DNA of 47,831 nucleotides from Blautia sp. (GCA_022777285.1 JALFGN010000007.1:1-47831); one strand, 5' to 3'; shown: positions 7,605-17,480, counted from the first letter of the stretch. The notes: a model not told the origin generated them from the letters alone. Numbers and translations are program-made.

Positions 7605-8399
7605 ATGAGACTTGGATTTGTAGGCTGTGGAAATATGGCAGCTGCCATAATCGGTGGTATACTGGAAAAAGGAATTGTCAAGAAAGAGGATATTAAGGCT
7701 TCTACAAAGACAGAGGCTTCGGCAGCAAAGGTTCGTGAAAATCTGGATATTGCATGTGGAACCGATAACAGAGAGACAATCAGAGATGCAGATGTAGTTT
7801 TTTTGGCAGTGAAACCTCAGTTTTGTGAAGGGGTAATCAAAGAAATCAGAGAAGAAATCAAAGAAAACCAGGTGATCCTCTCAATTGTGGCAGGAAAGAA
7901 ACTGGAATGGCTGGAAGCGCAGTTTGGGAAAAAATGTAAGATCATCCGTACCATGCCAAACACCCCTGCCTTGGTAGGAGAAGGAATTACCGGTGTATGT
8001 CCCAACGATCAGGTAACAGAAAAGGAAGTGAAGGAAGCGTTGGTGCTGCTTCGTTCTTTCGGACGGGCGGATACGGTGACGGAAACGATATTGGATGTAG
8101 TCGGGGCAGTCAGCGGAAGTTCACCGGCTTTTGTTTTTCTGTTTATTGAAGCAATGGCAGACGGGGCAGTAGCAGAAGGCATGCCGAGGAAACAGGCATA
8201 TGAGTTTGCTGCGCAGGCAGTATATGGAAGTGCAAAAATGGTTCTGGAAACAGGCATGCATCCGGGAGAATTAAAAGATATGGTATGCTCGCCGGCCGGT
8301 ACAACAATTGAAGGAATCGGTGTATTGGAAGAAAGAGGAATGCGCAGTGCAGTGATGGAAAGCGTACGTGCCTGTGTGAAGAAAACAAGACAACTCTGA
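7605..8399 (+). CDS. proC: Pyrroline-5-carboxylate reductase
   Basis: This 264-residue cytoplasmic enzyme catalyses the last step of proline synthesis, reducing pyrroline-5-carboxylate with NAD(P)H. The Rossmann dinucleotide loop is GCGNMAAAI (7-15). The family's C-terminal helical domain is marked by GAVSGSSPAFVFLFIEAM and the following DGAVAEGM. Length is normal. AGGAG at 7591-7595 places the start at 7605. It is a single-gene unit, with a promoter for the next gene directly downstream. Its own upstream region (7439-7604) carries three GGTAA repeats (7520, 7548, 7558) of unknown meaning. Confidence 0.95.
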   Translation: MRLGFVGCGNMAAAIIGGILEKGIVKKEDIKASTKTEASAAKVRENLDIACGTDNRETIRDADVVFLAVKPQFCEGVIKEIREEIKENQVILSIVAGKKLEWLEAQFGKKCKIIRTMPNTPALVGEGITGVCPNDQVTEKEVKEALVLLRSFGRADTVTETILDVVGAVSGSSPAFVFLFIEAMADGAVAEGMPRKQAYEFAAQAVYGSAKMVLETGMHPGELKDMVCSPAGTTIEGIGVLEERGMRSAVMESVRACVKKTRQL

Positions 8400-8425
8400 T
8401 TTCGGTAGTTTTGCAATATTTATCA

Positions 8426-8454
8426 TTGCACACAGACTGTTCTGCTGTTAAAAT
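8426..8454 (+). promoter_or_regulatory. Sigma-A type promoter for the 69-residue gene
   Basis: TTGCAC (8426-8431), a 17-base spacer and TAAAAT (8449-8454). Transcription would start near 8461, giving a leader of about 45 bases. Confidence 0.55.
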
Positions 8455-8504
8455 GGAGGAGGAAAAACATTGATATATCTTGCATTTAGCAGAAAAGGAA
8501 GAAC

Positions 8505-8714
8505 ATGGATCAAATATTGAAATTAAGCTTGCGATGGAAGGAAAGTCGGAACCTTTTCCTTCGGGCAGCAGGTTCTGTTCTTGGCATGATTCCCAAACTT
8601 TATGTGCGATATCTTGAAAGTAAGAAAGACGAGGAGCTGGAGAGAGAACTGGACAAGCGTGAGGAAGAAACGTGGGACAGGATTGTAGAAGAATTAAAGA
8701 AGAAGAAACAATAA
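8505..8714 (+). CDS. Small highly charged protein of unknown function
   Basis: This 69-residue protein is not recognised. The N-terminal half is a basic amphipathic stretch with a hydrophobic patch (AAGSVLGMIPKLY). The C-terminal third is a Lys/Glu-rich helix, probably a short coiled coil. A good promoter (8426-8454), AAGGAAG just before the ATG and a terminator right after the stop support a real single-gene unit. It could associate peripherally with the membrane or nucleic acid, but no function can be assigned. Confidence 0.55.
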   Translation: MDQILKLSLRWKESRNLFLRAAGSVLGMIPKLYVRYLESKKDEELERELDKREEETWDRIVEELKKKKQ

Positions 8715-8733
8715 TCCATTGCTGTATTTAGTG

Positions 8734-8759
8734 GAAAAAAGGAGTCCGAACGGACTCCT
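8734..8759. terminator. Terminator between convergent genes
   Basis: A 9-bp stem AGGAGTCCG/CGGACTCCT (8740-8748 with 8751-8759). On the minus strand it is followed by six U residues, so it mainly ends the CYTH gene, whose stop codon lies inside the stem. The plus-strand U run is weak. Confidence 0.8.
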
Positions 8760-9213
8760 ATTTCCTGTTATCTGGATTAGACAGATTGCTGTTGTGGTAG
8801 GTTTTGGAAAAGGTTACATCTTCACCGAACCAGGCAGGGGGAAGGAAATGATTGGCGGAATCTTCATCCGGAAATTCGACTTCTGCCAGGTACAGACCTT
8901 CATAAGGGGCGTCAAATACGTCAAGTTCTATGGTCAGGCCGTTATCCAGTGGAAGAAGGTAACGGGTTTTGGAGAGAATGACTCCGTCTGCTTTTTCTTT
9001 TAGATGGAGATAAGATGCTTCATTCAGAGGAAGATTGTACTCTTCCCGGACCATAAGTCCTTTTCCTTTATAGGTGAGGAGGTAGGAATCATCCTGTTTG
9101 CGGATGCGTACAACGGGATCGGTATTCAGATAGGCCTGCTCGATTTTGTGGAATGCATATTGCTCCAGATTTTCGGGAAGATCTTTTATAAGATATTTTT
9201 TTTCGATTTCCAT
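8758..9213 (-). CDS. CYTH domain protein (triphosphatase-like)
   Basis: This 151-residue protein opens with the CYTH signature ExExK (Glu2, Glu4, Lys6). It then shows the alternating charged strands of a triphosphate tunnel: RIRKQ, LTYKGKG, REEYNLPL, KTRYLLPL, IELDVF and LAEVEFP. CYTH proteins bind triphosphorylated substrates with divalent metal. Bacterial members are often inorganic triphosphatases, and others are adenylate cyclases or thiamine triphosphatases. The short length without a CHAD domain fits a stand-alone triphosphatase. AAGGAG lies upstream of the ATG. It is divergent from the DJ-1 gene. The specific substrate cannot be told from sequence. Confidence 0.85.
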   Translation of the reverse strand: MEIEKKYLIKDLPENLEQYAFHKIEQAYLNTDPVVRIRKQDDSYLLTYKGKGLMVREEYNLPLNEASYLHLKEKADGVILSKTRYLLPLDNGLTIELDVFDAPYEGLYLAEVEFPDEDSANHFLPPAWFGEDVTFSKTYHNSNLSNPDNRK

Positions 9214-9299
9214 AATACAATGACTCCTTGTATGATTTCTTTTATACTAAGATATCATATTTGGAAGAAAAAGAAAACAGTTTTAAAGGAGGAACGCAA

Positions 9300-9845
9300 A
9301 TGGCAAATGTGTGTATTTTTTTTGCAGATGGTTTTGAAGAAGTAGAAGGACTTACGGTAGTCGATCTTTTGAGAAGAGCAGGAGAAACGGTGACTATGGT
9401 ATCGGTTTCAGACAGCCTGTATGTGACCGGTTCTCATGGAATTCAGATAAAAACAGATGCGTTGTTTGAAAAGGAAACGTGTGAAAAAGCAGATCTTCTT
9501 GTATTACCGGGCGGGATGCCGGGAACACTTCATCTGGGAGAACACAAAGAGCTCTGTGAACTTCTGGTGAAGTTTGATCAGGAAGGGAAAAAAGTAGCAG
9601 CCATTTGTGCCGCACCGGGTGTTTTGGGGGCAAATGGGATTCTGAAAGGCAGAAAAGCAACCTGTTATCCGGGATGCGAAGAGAAACTCAAAGGAGCGGT
9701 ACTTTCTGCGGATGCAGTTGTAAGAGATGGAAATGTGACGACCAGCAGAGGAGTGGGAACAGCAATTGCTTTTGCACTGGAATTGATTTCTCAGCTGGAA
9801 GGAGAAGTGAAGGCACATCAGATAAAAAAATCCATTGTTTACTGA
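9300..9845 (+). CDS. DJ-1/PfpI family protein (YajL/ThiJ-like)
   Basis: The ATG at 9300 follows AAAGGAGGAACGCAA, so it is preferred over an in-frame start at 9228. The 181-residue product carries the DJ-1 elements: Glu16 (equivalent to DJ-1 Glu18) in FFADGFEEVE, the nucleophile elbow AAICAAPG with reactive Cys103, and a terminal ALELISQLEG helix. Family members are reported as protein or nucleotide deglycases, chaperones or oxidative sensors, and the exact role is debated. It appears monocistronic, with trigger factor 120 bases downstream. Family assignment is firm, function is open. Confidence 0.9.
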   Translation: MANVCIFFADGFEEVEGLTVVDLLRRAGETVTMVSVSDSLYVTGSHGIQIKTDALFEKETCEKADLLVLPGGMPGTLHLGEHKELCELLVKFDQEGKKVAAICAAPGVLGANGILKGRKATCYPGCEEKLKGAVLSADAVVRDGNVTTSRGVGTAIAFALELISQLEGEVKAHQIKKSIVY

Positions 9846-9874
9846 AAAAAGTGCTGGTATTTTAAAAAACCTTG

Positions 9875-9883
9875 TGCTATACT
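9875..9883 (+). promoter_or_regulatory. Possible extended -10 promoter for tig
   Basis: TGCTATACT (9875-9883) is an extended -10 element 83 bases before the trigger factor start. No good -35 lies 17 bases upstream, which extended -10 promoters can tolerate. Tentative. Confidence 0.35.
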
Positions 9884-9965
9884 GTGATAATGACTGTAAG
9901 TATGAATAAGCATGAATACCTAATATGCAGAAATACATATAGAGTTCAAGGAGGAATCATTTAAA

Positions 9966-11276
9966 ATGAGCGTACAGGTAGAAAAACTGGAAAAAAACAT
10001 GGCAAAGCTTACCATCGAAGCTTCTGCAGAAGATTTTGAAAAAGCAGTGAACGCTGCGTATAACAAAAACAAAAACAGAATTAACGTACCGGGATTCCGT
10101 AAAGGAAAAGCTCCGCGTATTATGATTGAAAAAATGTATGGAGCAGGTATCTTCTTCGAAGATGCAGCAAATGCACTGATCCAGACAGAATATCCGAAGG
10201 CAGCAGAAGAATGCGGTCTGGAAATCGTTTCTCAGCCGGAAATCGATGTTGTACAGATTGAAAAAGGAAAATCTTTTATCTTCACAGCTGAAGTAGCTGT
10301 AAAACCGGAAGTAACTCTGGGCGAATACAAAGGTGTGGAAGTAGAAGTATCCGGAACAGAAGTAACAGAAGAAGAAGTTGCAGCAGAACTGAAGAAAGAA
10401 CAGGAAAGCAACTCCAGAACACTGGATGTAGATGACAGAGCAGTAGAAAACGGTGATATGATCACACTTGATTTCGAAGGTTTTGTTGATGGAACTGCTT
10501 TTGAAGGCGGAAAAGGAACCGACTATCCTCTGACAATCGGATCCAATTCCTTTATTCCGGGATTTGAAGAGCAGCTGGTAGGTGCAGTGATCGGAGAAGA
10601 AAAAGACGTAAACGTTACTTTCCCGGAAAAATACCATGCAGCAGATCTGGCTGGAAAACCGGCTGTATTCAAATGCACAGTAAAAGCAATCAAAGTGAAA
10701 GAACTTCCTGAGCTGGATGACGAATTCGCAAAAGATGTTTCTGAATTTGATACACTGGCTGAATACAAAGAAGATATTGCAAAGAAATTAAAAGAAAGAA
10801 AAGAAGACGTTGCAAAACGTGAAAAAGAAGACAAAGTAGTAGATAAAATCATCGAAAATGCAGAAATGGATATTCCGGAACCAATGGTTCAGAGCCAGAT
10901 CAGCCAGCTTATGAATGATTTCATCAGAAGAATGCAGGCACAGGGGCTTTCTATTGATCAGTATTATCAGTTCACAGGTCTGGATCAGGCAAAGATTCAG
11001 GAACAGATGAGACCACAGGCACTGAAGAGAATCCAGAGCCGTCTGGTACTGGAAAAAGTTGCAGAAGTAGAAAACATTGAAATCTCTGATGAGAAAGTAG
11101 ATGAAGAAATTGCAAAAATGGCTGAAATGTACAAAATGGAAGCTGACAAGTTAAAAGAAGTAATGGGTGACTACGAAAAAGAACAGATCAAAAAAGATTT
11201 AGCTGTTCAGGAAGCTGTTACTCTGGTAGCTGAAGCTGCAAAAGTTACAGAAGTAGTAGAAAATAAAGAGGCTTAA
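9966..11276 (+). CDS. tig: Trigger factor (ribosome-associated chaperone, peptidyl-prolyl isomerase)
   Basis: This 436-residue chaperone binds at the ribosome exit and folds nascent chains. The ribosome-docking signature GFRKGKAP lies at 43-50. An FKBP-type isomerase domain spans roughly 155-245 (starting GDMITLDFEGFVDG), followed by the helical C-terminal chaperone arms. Length is typical. AAGGAGG precedes the ATG. It heads the classic Firmicute order tig-clpP-clpX-lon-engB, which joins folding of new proteins with degradation of failed ones. The 42-base gap to clpP shows no terminator, so the two are probably co-transcribed. Confidence 0.97.
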   Translation: MSVQVEKLEKNMAKLTIEASAEDFEKAVNAAYNKNKNRINVPGFRKGKAPRIMIEKMYGAGIFFEDAANALIQTEYPKAAEECGLEIVSQPEIDVVQIEKGKSFIFTAEVAVKPEVTLGEYKGVEVEVSGTEVTEEEVAAELKKEQESNSRTLDVDDRAVENGDMITLDFEGFVDGTAFEGGKGTDYPLTIGSNSFIPGFEEQLVGAVIGEEKDVNVTFPEKYHAADLAGKPAVFKCTVKAIKVKELPELDDEFAKDVSEFDTLAEYKEDIAKKLKERKEDVAKREKEDKVVDKIIENAEMDIPEPMVQSQISQLMNDFIRRMQAQGLSIDQYYQFTGLDQAKIQEQMRPQALKRIQSRLVLEKVAEVENIEISDEKVDEEIAKMAEMYKMEADKLKEVMGDYEKEQIKKDLAVQEAVTLVAEAAKVTEVVENKEA

Positions 11277-11318
11277 TCAGTCCTTTGGCCCGTGTGACAG
11301 AAGAGTAGGAGGAGTTGT

Positions 11319-11903
11319 ATGAGTTTAGTACCATATGTCATTGAACAGACCAGCAGAGGCGAAAGAAGCTACGATATTTATTCACGTCTGCTGAAAGACA
11401 GAATTATCTTCCTTGGAGAAGAAGTAAATGATACCACGGCAAGTCTGGTAATCGCACAGCTTCTTTTCCTGGAATCTGAAGACCCGGGAAAAGATATTCA
11501 GTTATATATTAACAGTCCTGGAGGTTCCGTTACAGCAGGATGGGGAATTTATGATACCATGCATTATATCAAATGTGATGTTTCTACCATTTGTGTAGGA
11601 ATGGCAGCAAGTATGGGTGCATTTCTTCTTGCCGGCGGAACAAAGGGAAAACGATTTGCCCTGCCAAATGCAGAAATTATGATTCATCAGCCATCCGGCG
11701 GAGCAAAAGGCCAGGCTACAGAGATTCAGATTGTTGCAGATATGATTCTGAAAACGAAGAAGAAACTGAATGAGACTCTGGCTGCAAATACAGGTCAGCC
11801 GTATGAAGTCGTTGCCAGAGATACGGAGAGAGATTACTATATGTCCGCAGAAGAGGCAAAGGCTTATGGTCTGATTGATAGTATAATTGAGTATAAGAAG
11901 TAA
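11319..11903 (+). CDS. clpP: ATP-dependent Clp protease proteolytic subunit ClpP
   Basis: This 194-residue serine peptidase forms the tetradecameric chamber of Clp proteases. The catalytic triad is visible: Ser98 in GMAASMGAF, His123 in MIHQPSGG, and Asp172 in the [12 protein letters not shown] segment. The N terminus ([23 protein letters not shown] cleaved form not shown in full) lacks a long propeptide. AGGAGG lies upstream of the ATG. It is followed by an intergenic hairpin and then clpX, its ATPase partner. ClpC, encoded at 43247-45700, carries a matching docking loop and would use the same chamber. Confidence 0.97.
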   Translation: MSLVPYVIEQTSRGERSYDIYSRLLKDRIIFLGEEVNDTTASLVIAQLLFLESEDPGKDIQLYINSPGGSVTAGWGIYDTMHYIKCDVSTICVGMAASMGAFLLAGGTKGKRFALPNAEIMIHQPSGGAKGQATEIQIVADMILKTKKKLNETLAANTGQPYEVVARDTERDYYMSAEEAKAYGLIDSIIEYKK

Positions 11904-11913
11904 GACGAATGAT

Positions 11914-11947
11914 AAGACTCCTGCGCTTTTGGCTGCGGGAGTCTTTT
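11914..11947 (+). terminator. Terminator-like hairpin between clpP and clpX
   Basis: A 12-bp stem (11914-11925 with 11934-11945, with G-U pairs) followed by UUUUC. It is likely partial, reducing clpX relative to clpP, since clpX starts 35 bases later with no separate strong promoter seen. Confidence 0.6.
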
Positions 11948-11981
11948 CGCCATTAATACAGACAACAGAAAGGAAAAAAAC

Positions 11982-13277
11982 ATGGCAATAAAAGGAAATG
12001 AACCGAAAGTTCGTTGCTCTTTCTGCGGAAAAACAGAGGATCAGGTACGCAAGTTGATTGCTGGTCCGAGCGGAACTTATATCTGTGATGAATGTGTGGA
12101 AATCTGTGCAGAAATCATTGATGAAGACAATATGCAATATGCAGAACAGACAAGCACAGAGATCAATCTGCTGAAACCACAGGAAATCAAGGCATTTCTG
12201 GATGAATATGTAATCGGACAGGACGAAGCAAAGAAAGTACTTTCCGTAGCAGTTTATAACCATTATAAAAGAGTTTTGGCAGGCAATACATCAGATGTGG
12301 AACTTCAGAAGAGCAACATTCTGATGCTTGGACCAACCGGCTCAGGAAAAACGTTGCTTGCACAGACCCTTGCAAAACTTCTGAATGTACCCTTTGCAAT
12401 CGCAGATGCGACGACACTTACAGAAGCAGGTTATGTCGGTGAGGATGTGGAAAATATCCTGCTGAAGATTATTCAGGCTGCTGAGTACGATGTAGAACGG
12501 GCGCAGTATGGGATTATCTATATTGATGAAATCGATAAGATTACCAGAAAATCAGAGAATACGTCAATTACCCGTGATGTTTCCGGAGAAGGGGTACAGC
12601 AGGCATTGCTTAAGATCCTGGAAGGAACAGTTGCCAGTGTTCCGCCTCAGGGAGGAAGAAAACATCCCCATCAGGAATTCATTCAGATTGATACAACCAA
12701 TATTCTCTTTATCTGTGGCGGGGCATTTGAAGGTTTGAATAAAATCATTGAAACAAGAATGGATACAAAAGCCATTGGATTCAACGCAGTCATTGAAAAC
12801 AAAAAAGAAAGAAATGTGGGAGAAGTACTGAAAGCAGTTATGCCGCAGGATCTTGTGAAATTTGGTATGATCCCTGAATTTGTAGGACGTGTTCCGGTAG
12901 TGGTATCACTGGAAGCATTGGATCAGGATGCTCTGGTAAGAATTTTAAAAGAACCAAAAAATTCTCTTATAAAACAATACAAAAAATTGTTTGAGCTGGA
13001 TGGCATTACGCTGGAGTTTGATGATGATGCATTGGTTTCCATTGCAGAAAAATCAATGGAAAGAAAGACAGGAGCAAGGGGATTAAGAGCGATTATGGAA
13101 AATACCATGATGGATCTTATGTATGAGACACCTTCCGATGAAACCATCTGTTCCTGTAAAATAACAAAAGATGTGGTGGATGGAAAAGGAACTGCTGAAA
13201 TTCAGCGCGGAGAAATGCAGCCACCAACAAGAAGATCCAAGGGCGGACGCAAAAGGGGAACACCGGAAACTGCATGA
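11982..13277 (+). CDS. clpX: ATP-dependent Clp protease ATP-binding subunit ClpX
   Basis: This 431-residue AAA+ unfoldase feeds substrates to ClpP. An N-terminal C4 zinc domain has Cys12, Cys15, Cys35 and Cys38. Walker A is GPTGSGKT (117-124) and Walker B is YIDEID (Asp183, Glu184). The IGF loop at 266-268 is the known ClpP-docking tripeptide and marks it as a true ClpX. AAAGGAAA precedes the ATG. The C terminus is Lys/Arg-rich. It sits between clpP and lon, placing two alternative AAA+ proteases in a single cluster. Confidence 0.97.
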   Translation: MAIKGNEPKVRCSFCGKTEDQVRKLIAGPSGTYICDECVEICAEIIDEDNMQYAEQTSTEINLLKPQEIKAFLDEYVIGQDEAKKVLSVAVYNHYKRVLAGNTSDVELQKSNILMLGPTGSGKTLLAQTLAKLLNVPFAIADATTLTEAGYVGEDVENILLKIIQAAEYDVERAQYGIIYIDEIDKITRKSENTSITRDVSGEGVQQALLKILEGTVASVPPQGGRKHPHQEFIQIDTTNILFICGGAFEGLNKIIETRMDTKAIGFNAVIENKKERNVGEVLKAVMPQDLVKFGMIPEFVGRVPVVVSLEALDQDALVRILKEPKNSLIKQYKKLFELDGITLEFDDDALVSIAEKSMERKTGARGLRAIMENTMMDLMYETPSDETICSCKITKDVVDGKGTAEIQRGEMQPPTRRSKGGRKRGTPETA

Positions 13278-13308
13278 TAGAAACTGTAAAGACTAAGGAG
13301 GCATGGAA

Positions 13309-15630
13309 ATGAGTGACATAATAAATAATCTGCCGGCCATTGCCCTGAGAGGAACGGTAATTCTTCCGGATATGATCGTCCATTTTGATGTGAGCAGAGA
13401 AAAATCCATTCAGGCTATTGAACGAGCCATGTTACAGGATCAAAAGATTTTACTGATCACACAAAAAGATCCTGAAGTGGAAGAACCAAAACAGGAAGAT
13501 CTTTATGGAATTGGTACAGTTGCTGAAATTAAGCAGCTGGTAAAATTGCCAAAGAATATTGTCCGTGTTCTGGTAGAGGGACTAAGTCGGGCAGAATTGA
13601 TTCGATTTACAGAAACCGAGCCGTATTTAAATGCAGAAGCAGCCGTTTTTGAGGAAGAAGACAAAAAAGAAACAGATCCCAACATAGAAGAAGCCATGCT
13701 TCGAAATATAAAAGAGTTATTTATTCGATATTGTAACTCGAATACAAAGGTCAGCAAGGACCTTGCAGGTCAGATCTTAGAGATGGAAGATGTGGAAAAA
13801 GTCATTGACCAGATTTCCATACATCTGCCTATGAAATACGAAGATCGTCAGCGGATTTTGGAAGCAGTGCAGATTGAAAATCGATACGAGGCACTTGGGA
13901 TTGTTCTCACCAATGAAATTGAAGTGCTGGAAATCGGAGCGGAACTTCAGGCGAAAGTGAAAGAACGGGTAGATAAGAATCAAAGAGAGTACATTCTCCG
14001 GGAACAGATGAAAGTTATTCGGGAAGAACTGGGGGAAGATGATACACGTTCCGAAGCAGAGCAGTTTCGTGAAGAAGTAGGAAAACTAAAAGCAGGAAAA
14101 GAAGTCAAGAACAGGATCATAAAAGAAATCGACCGGTTTAAGAATACAGTAGGAAGTCCTGCAGAAGCCGGTGTGATGCGTAGTTATATCGAAACCTTAC
14201 TTTCTTTGCCTTGGGATAAAATGACACGGGATAATAAAAAACTGGAAGAAGCGTATGCGATTCTCGAAGAAGATCATTATGGTCTGAAAAAAGTAAAAGA
14301 ACGAATTATGGAATTTCTGGCTGTCCGTACACTGACAAAGAAAGGGGAAAGCCCGATCCTTTGTCTGGTAGGTCCTCCGGGAACGGGAAAAACTTCCATT
14401 GCCAGATCCGTAGCCCGTGCACTTCACAAAGAATATGTAAGAATCTGTCTTGGTGGTGTCCGGGACGAAGCAGAAATCCGTGGACATCGGAGAACGTATA
14501 TCGGGGCAATGCCGGGAAGAATCGCAAATGGACTGATTCAGGCAGGAGTGAAAAATCCGTTGATGCTGCTGGATGAAATTGATAAAGTAAGCAGTGATTA
14601 CAAAGGAGATACTTCATCGGCACTTCTTGAAGTGCTGGATTCTGAACAGAATAGTAAATTCAGAGATCACTATGTGGAAATTCCATTGGATTTATCAGAG
14701 GTTTTGTTTATTGCAACAGCAAATGATCTTCAGACCATACCGAAACCGCTTCTGGATCGAATGGAAATTATAGAAGTAAGCAGCTATACCGAAAATGAAA
14801 AATGGCATATTGCCAGAGAACACCTGATACCAAAGCAGATCAAAGCGCATGGACTGAAGGAAGAGCAGCTTACTGTTTCTGATGAAGCACTCAGAAAGAT
14901 TATCAGTGGTTATACAAAAGAAGCCGGCGTTCGTGAGTTAGAGCGTAAAATCGGAGATATCTGCAGAAAAACTGCACGAAGAATTCTGGAAGACAAAGAA
15001 GAATCTGTAAAAGTGGAGAAAGAAAATCTCTCGGATCTGCTTGGCCGTGCCCGCTATACTTATCAGATGAAAAATGATGCAGATCAGGTTGGTATCGTAA
15101 GAGGACTTGCATGGACCAGCGTAGGTGGCGATACCCTTCAGATTGAAGTAAATCTTATGCCTGGAAAGGGAGAATTTCTGCTTACCGGTCAATTAGGCGA
15201 TGTGATGAAAGAATCTGCTCAGACAGGAATCAGTTACATTCGTTCCATAGCAGAAGAATATGGGATAAAGCCTGAATTTTTCCAGGAAAATGATATACAT
15301 ATTCATATTCCGGAAGGTGCGGTGCCAAAAGATGGTCCTTCGGCGGGAATTACTATGGCTACAGCCATGCTTTCCGCAATTACCGGAATCCCTGTAAAAG
15401 CCAATCTTGCTATGACAGGAGAGATTACGCTTCGGGGAAGAGTACTTCCAATTGGTGGTTTGAAAGAAAAATTGCTTGCAGCCAAAAATGCGGGAATTGA
15501 AATCGTTCTCGTTCCGGATGAAAACAGACCGGATGTGGAAGAACTGGATGCGGAAATTACAGAAGATCTGAGCGTTCAATTTGTAAGTGAGATGAAAGAA
15601 GTATTAAAAGAGGCGTTTATAGGAGGCTGA
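13309..15630 (+). CDS. lon: ATP-dependent protease Lon (LonA)
   Basis: This is a LonA protease of 773 residues. The ATG at 13309 is preferred because AAGGAGG at 13294-13300 is well spaced to it; an in-frame ATG six bases upstream sits too close. Order: N-terminal LAN substrate domain (about 1-200), coiled region, AAA+ module with Walker A GPPGTGKT (355-362), and C-terminal peptidase. The catalytic Ser678-Lys721 dyad lies in PKDGPSAG and GGLKEK, separated by 43 residues as in E. coli Lon. It degrades misfolded and regulatory proteins. engB starts two bases after its stop, so the two are coupled. Confidence 0.97.
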   Translation: MSDIINNLPAIALRGTVILPDMIVHFDVSREKSIQAIERAMLQDQKILLITQKDPEVEEPKQEDLYGIGTVAEIKQLVKLPKNIVRVLVEGLSRAELIRFTETEPYLNAEAAVFEEEDKKETDPNIEEAMLRNIKELFIRYCNSNTKVSKDLAGQILEMEDVEKVIDQISIHLPMKYEDRQRILEAVQIENRYEALGIVLTNEIEVLEIGAELQAKVKERVDKNQREYILREQMKVIREELGEDDTRSEAEQFREEVGKLKAGKEVKNRIIKEIDRFKNTVGSPAEAGVMRSYIETLLSLPWDKMTRDNKKLEEAYAILEEDHYGLKKVKERIMEFLAVRTLTKKGESPILCLVGPPGTGKTSIARSVARALHKEYVRICLGGVRDEAEIRGHRRTYIGAMPGRIANGLIQAGVKNPLMLLDEIDKVSSDYKGDTSSALLEVLDSEQNSKFRDHYVEIPLDLSEVLFIATANDLQTIPKPLLDRMEIIEVSSYTENEKWHIAREHLIPKQIKAHGLKEEQLTVSDEALRKIISGYTKEAGVRELERKIGDICRKTARRILEDKEESVKVEKENLSDLLGRARYTYQMKNDADQVGIVRGLAWTSVGGDTLQIEVNLMPGKGEFLLTGQLGDVMKESAQTGISYIRSIAEEYGIKPEFFQENDIHIHIPEGAVPKDGPSAGITMATAMLSAITGIPVKANLAMTGEITLRGRVLPIGGLKEKLLAAKNAGIEIVLVPDENRPDVEELDAEITEDLSVQFVSEMKEVLKEAFIGG

Positions 15631-15632
15631 AG

Positions 15633-16226
15633 ATGATTATAAAAAACGTATCACTTGATATTGTGTGTGGAGTTACAAGTACACTTCCGGAAACGGATGT
15701 GCCTCAGGTGGCTTTTGCCGGAAAATCAAATGTGGGAAAATCATCCCTGATCAATGCCCTTATGAACCGGAAAGCTCTGGCAAGAACCAGCGCTTCTCCG
15801 GGGAAAACGCAGACAATTAATTTTTATAATGTGAATGATGCTATGTATCTGGTCGATCTGCCGGGATATGGATATGCAAAAGTTTCCCAGTCTGTAAAAG
15901 AACAGTGGGGAAAACTGATCGAACGTTATCTGAAACGTTCCAGACAGCTGAAAGCTGTATTTTTACTTGTGGATATACGACATGATCCGTCGGCCAATGA
16001 TAAGATGATGTATGACTGGATTGTGCATAATGGATATCAACCCATTATTATTGCTACGAAAGTAGACAAACTCAAGCGCAGCCAGGTACAGAAACATGTG
16101 AAAGCTCTGAAGGACGGGTTGAATCTTTTGCCCGGAACCAGAGTAATTCCATTTTCCGCAGAGACAAAACAGGGGCGGGAAGAAATATGGGAACTTATGG
16201 ATACATTATTATTTGAGACAGTATAG
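15633..16226 (+). CDS. engB: Ribosome biogenesis GTP-binding protein EngB (YsxC/YihA)
   Basis: This 197-residue essential-type GTPase takes part in late large-subunit assembly. The G motifs are clear: G1 GKSNVGKS (30-37), G3 DLPGYG (75-80) and G4 TKVD. GGAGG lies inside the end of lon. The lon-engB arrangement is conserved in Firmicutes. A hairpin follows the gene (16246-16273). Nothing unusual in length or motifs. Confidence 0.95.
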   Translation: MIIKNVSLDIVCGVTSTLPETDVPQVAFAGKSNVGKSSLINALMNRKALARTSASPGKTQTINFYNVNDAMYLVDLPGYGYAKVSQSVKEQWGKLIERYLKRSRQLKAVFLLVDIRHDPSANDKMMYDWIVHNGYQPIIIATKVDKLKRSQVQKHVKALKDGLNLLPGTRVIPFSAETKQGREEIWELMDTLLFETV

Positions 16227-16245
16227 GACCATGTAGTTGATGCGA

Positions 16246-16273
16246 AAAGGTGTCGCTTCCTGGCGGCACCTTT
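16246..16273 (+). terminator. Hairpin ending the tig-engB cluster
   Basis: An 11-bp stem AAAGGTGTCGC/GCGGCACCTTT with one G-U pair. The following UUUGCCUUU is a weak U run, so termination may be partial. Confidence 0.6.
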
Positions 16274-16292
16274 GCCTTTATGGAGAAGAAAA

Positions 16293-17480
16293 ATGCTGAA
16301 AGGAATAATCTTTGATATGGATGGCGTTCTCATTAACAGTGAACCCGTTCATTACAGAGTATGGAAAAAGGCTCTGGAAACCAGGGGAATTGACCTGGAT
16401 TATGAAACTTACAAACCCTGTATTGGTTCCACAAACCGTTTTCTTCTGAACATTCTTCATGACAATTATGGAGTAGACCCGGAAGACGAAGAATTGGCGG
16501 AAGAGGTACAAAGACTGAAAAAAACAATGATGGAACAGGAAGGGTTTCCTGTGATTCCGGGAGTTCAGGATCTGCTTAAGCGATTGAAGAAATTCGGATA
16601 CCGGATGGCAATTGCTTCGTCTTCTCCAGAAGAATATATCAGACAGGTTGTAAAAAGTCTTCGTGTGGAAACCTGTTTTGATTATCTGATGAGTGGAGAA
16701 TCTGTAAAAAATCCAAAGCCGGATCCGGATATTTTTCTTGAGACAGCGAAACATCTTGGATTGCAACCAGAGGAATGTCTGGTCATTGAAGATTCTAAAA
16801 ATGGATGCAGAGCTGCAGAAGCAGCCGGAATGACTTGTGTGGCATATTATAATCCGGATTCCGGTATGCAGGATCTGAGTACAGCCGCTATGGTCATTGA
16901 AGGGTATGAAGAAATAGACGGGAACTTTCTTGACAAAGTATATTGTCACGACCATCATCTTCCGGCAACGGTCTGTGAAACAGCCCGGTTGATCATTCGG
17001 GAGATTGCAGAAGAAGAATTGCCTTGTATGGTGGCGCTTAGTAATCAGAATTCGGATCCTTATGTGACAGAAGGGGAAGAAAAGCCTCTGGAAGAAGAAA
17101 TTGCAAATTTTCCTAATTACAGAAAATATATGTATGAAATGTGTGATATGGGATTCTGGGCAATTGTAGAAAAGAAGACAGGAAAGATGATCGGACGGAT
17201 TGGAATTGAACCGAAAATGTGGAATGGAAGAAATTCGGTAGTGGAATTGGGATATCTGATCGATTCGGATTACAGACGCCAGGGATATGCGCTGGAAGCA
17301 TGCAGGGCAGTTCTGGAAGAAGCGGAAAAACGAGGTGCAAGGCACCTTTACTGCAGAATTCATTCAGCGAATCTTCCGTCTGTCAATCTTGCTCGTAAAC
17401 TGGGATTTGAAAAAATTGATTATCATCTGGAAGAAGAGGGAAATGATATCAACGTTTATCGTTATATCTGCAATCAGTAA
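16293..17480 (+). CDS. HAD hydrolase fused to a GNAT acetyltransferase
   Basis: The ATG at 16293 follows GGAGAAGAAAA, giving 395 residues. Residues 1 to about 210 are a beta-phosphoglucomutase-like HAD enzyme: DMDGV with Asp8 and Asp10, then ASSSPEEY, KPDPDIF and VIEDSKNG. Residues from about 227 on are a GNAT domain starting ETARLIIRE, with the acetyl-CoA loop YRRQGYALEA (327-336) and the closing SVNLARKLGF. Both halves look catalytically complete and the frame is open throughout, so this is a genuine fusion, not a sequencing slip. It may dephosphorylate and acetylate related small molecules, which is inference. It lies between engB and the ECF transporter genes. Confidence 0.88.
   Translation: MLKGIIFDMDGVLINSEPVHYRVWKKALETRGIDLDYETYKPCIGSTNRFLLNILHDNYGVDPEDEELAEEVQRLKKTMMEQEGFPVIPGVQDLLKRLKKFGYRMAIASSSPEEYIRQVVKSLRVETCFDYLMSGESVKNPKPDPDIFLETAKHLGLQPEECLVIEDSKNGCRAAEAAGMTCVAYYNPDSGMQDLSTAAMVIEGYEEIDGNFLDKVYCHDHHLPATVCETARLIIREIAEEELPCMVALSNQNSDPYVTEGEEKPLEEEIANFPNYRKYMYEMCDMGFWAIVEKKTGKMIGRIGIEPKMWNGRNSVVELGYLIDSDYRRQGYALEACRAVLEEAEKRGARHLYCRIHSANLPSVNLARKLGFEKIDYHLEEEGNDINVYRYICNQ

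Noticed and set aside
8470-8520. A 16-codon TTG frame after GGAGGAGG, overlapping the 69-residue gene
   Set aside because: The predicted promoter at 8426-8454 would start transcription near 8461, which removes most of that ribosome site.
16278-17363. 361-residue open frame on the minus strand
   Set aside because: It lies wholly antisense to the HAD-GNAT gene, is rich in Phe, His, Cys and Ser, and has no ribosome site. It reflects the codon bias of the real gene.
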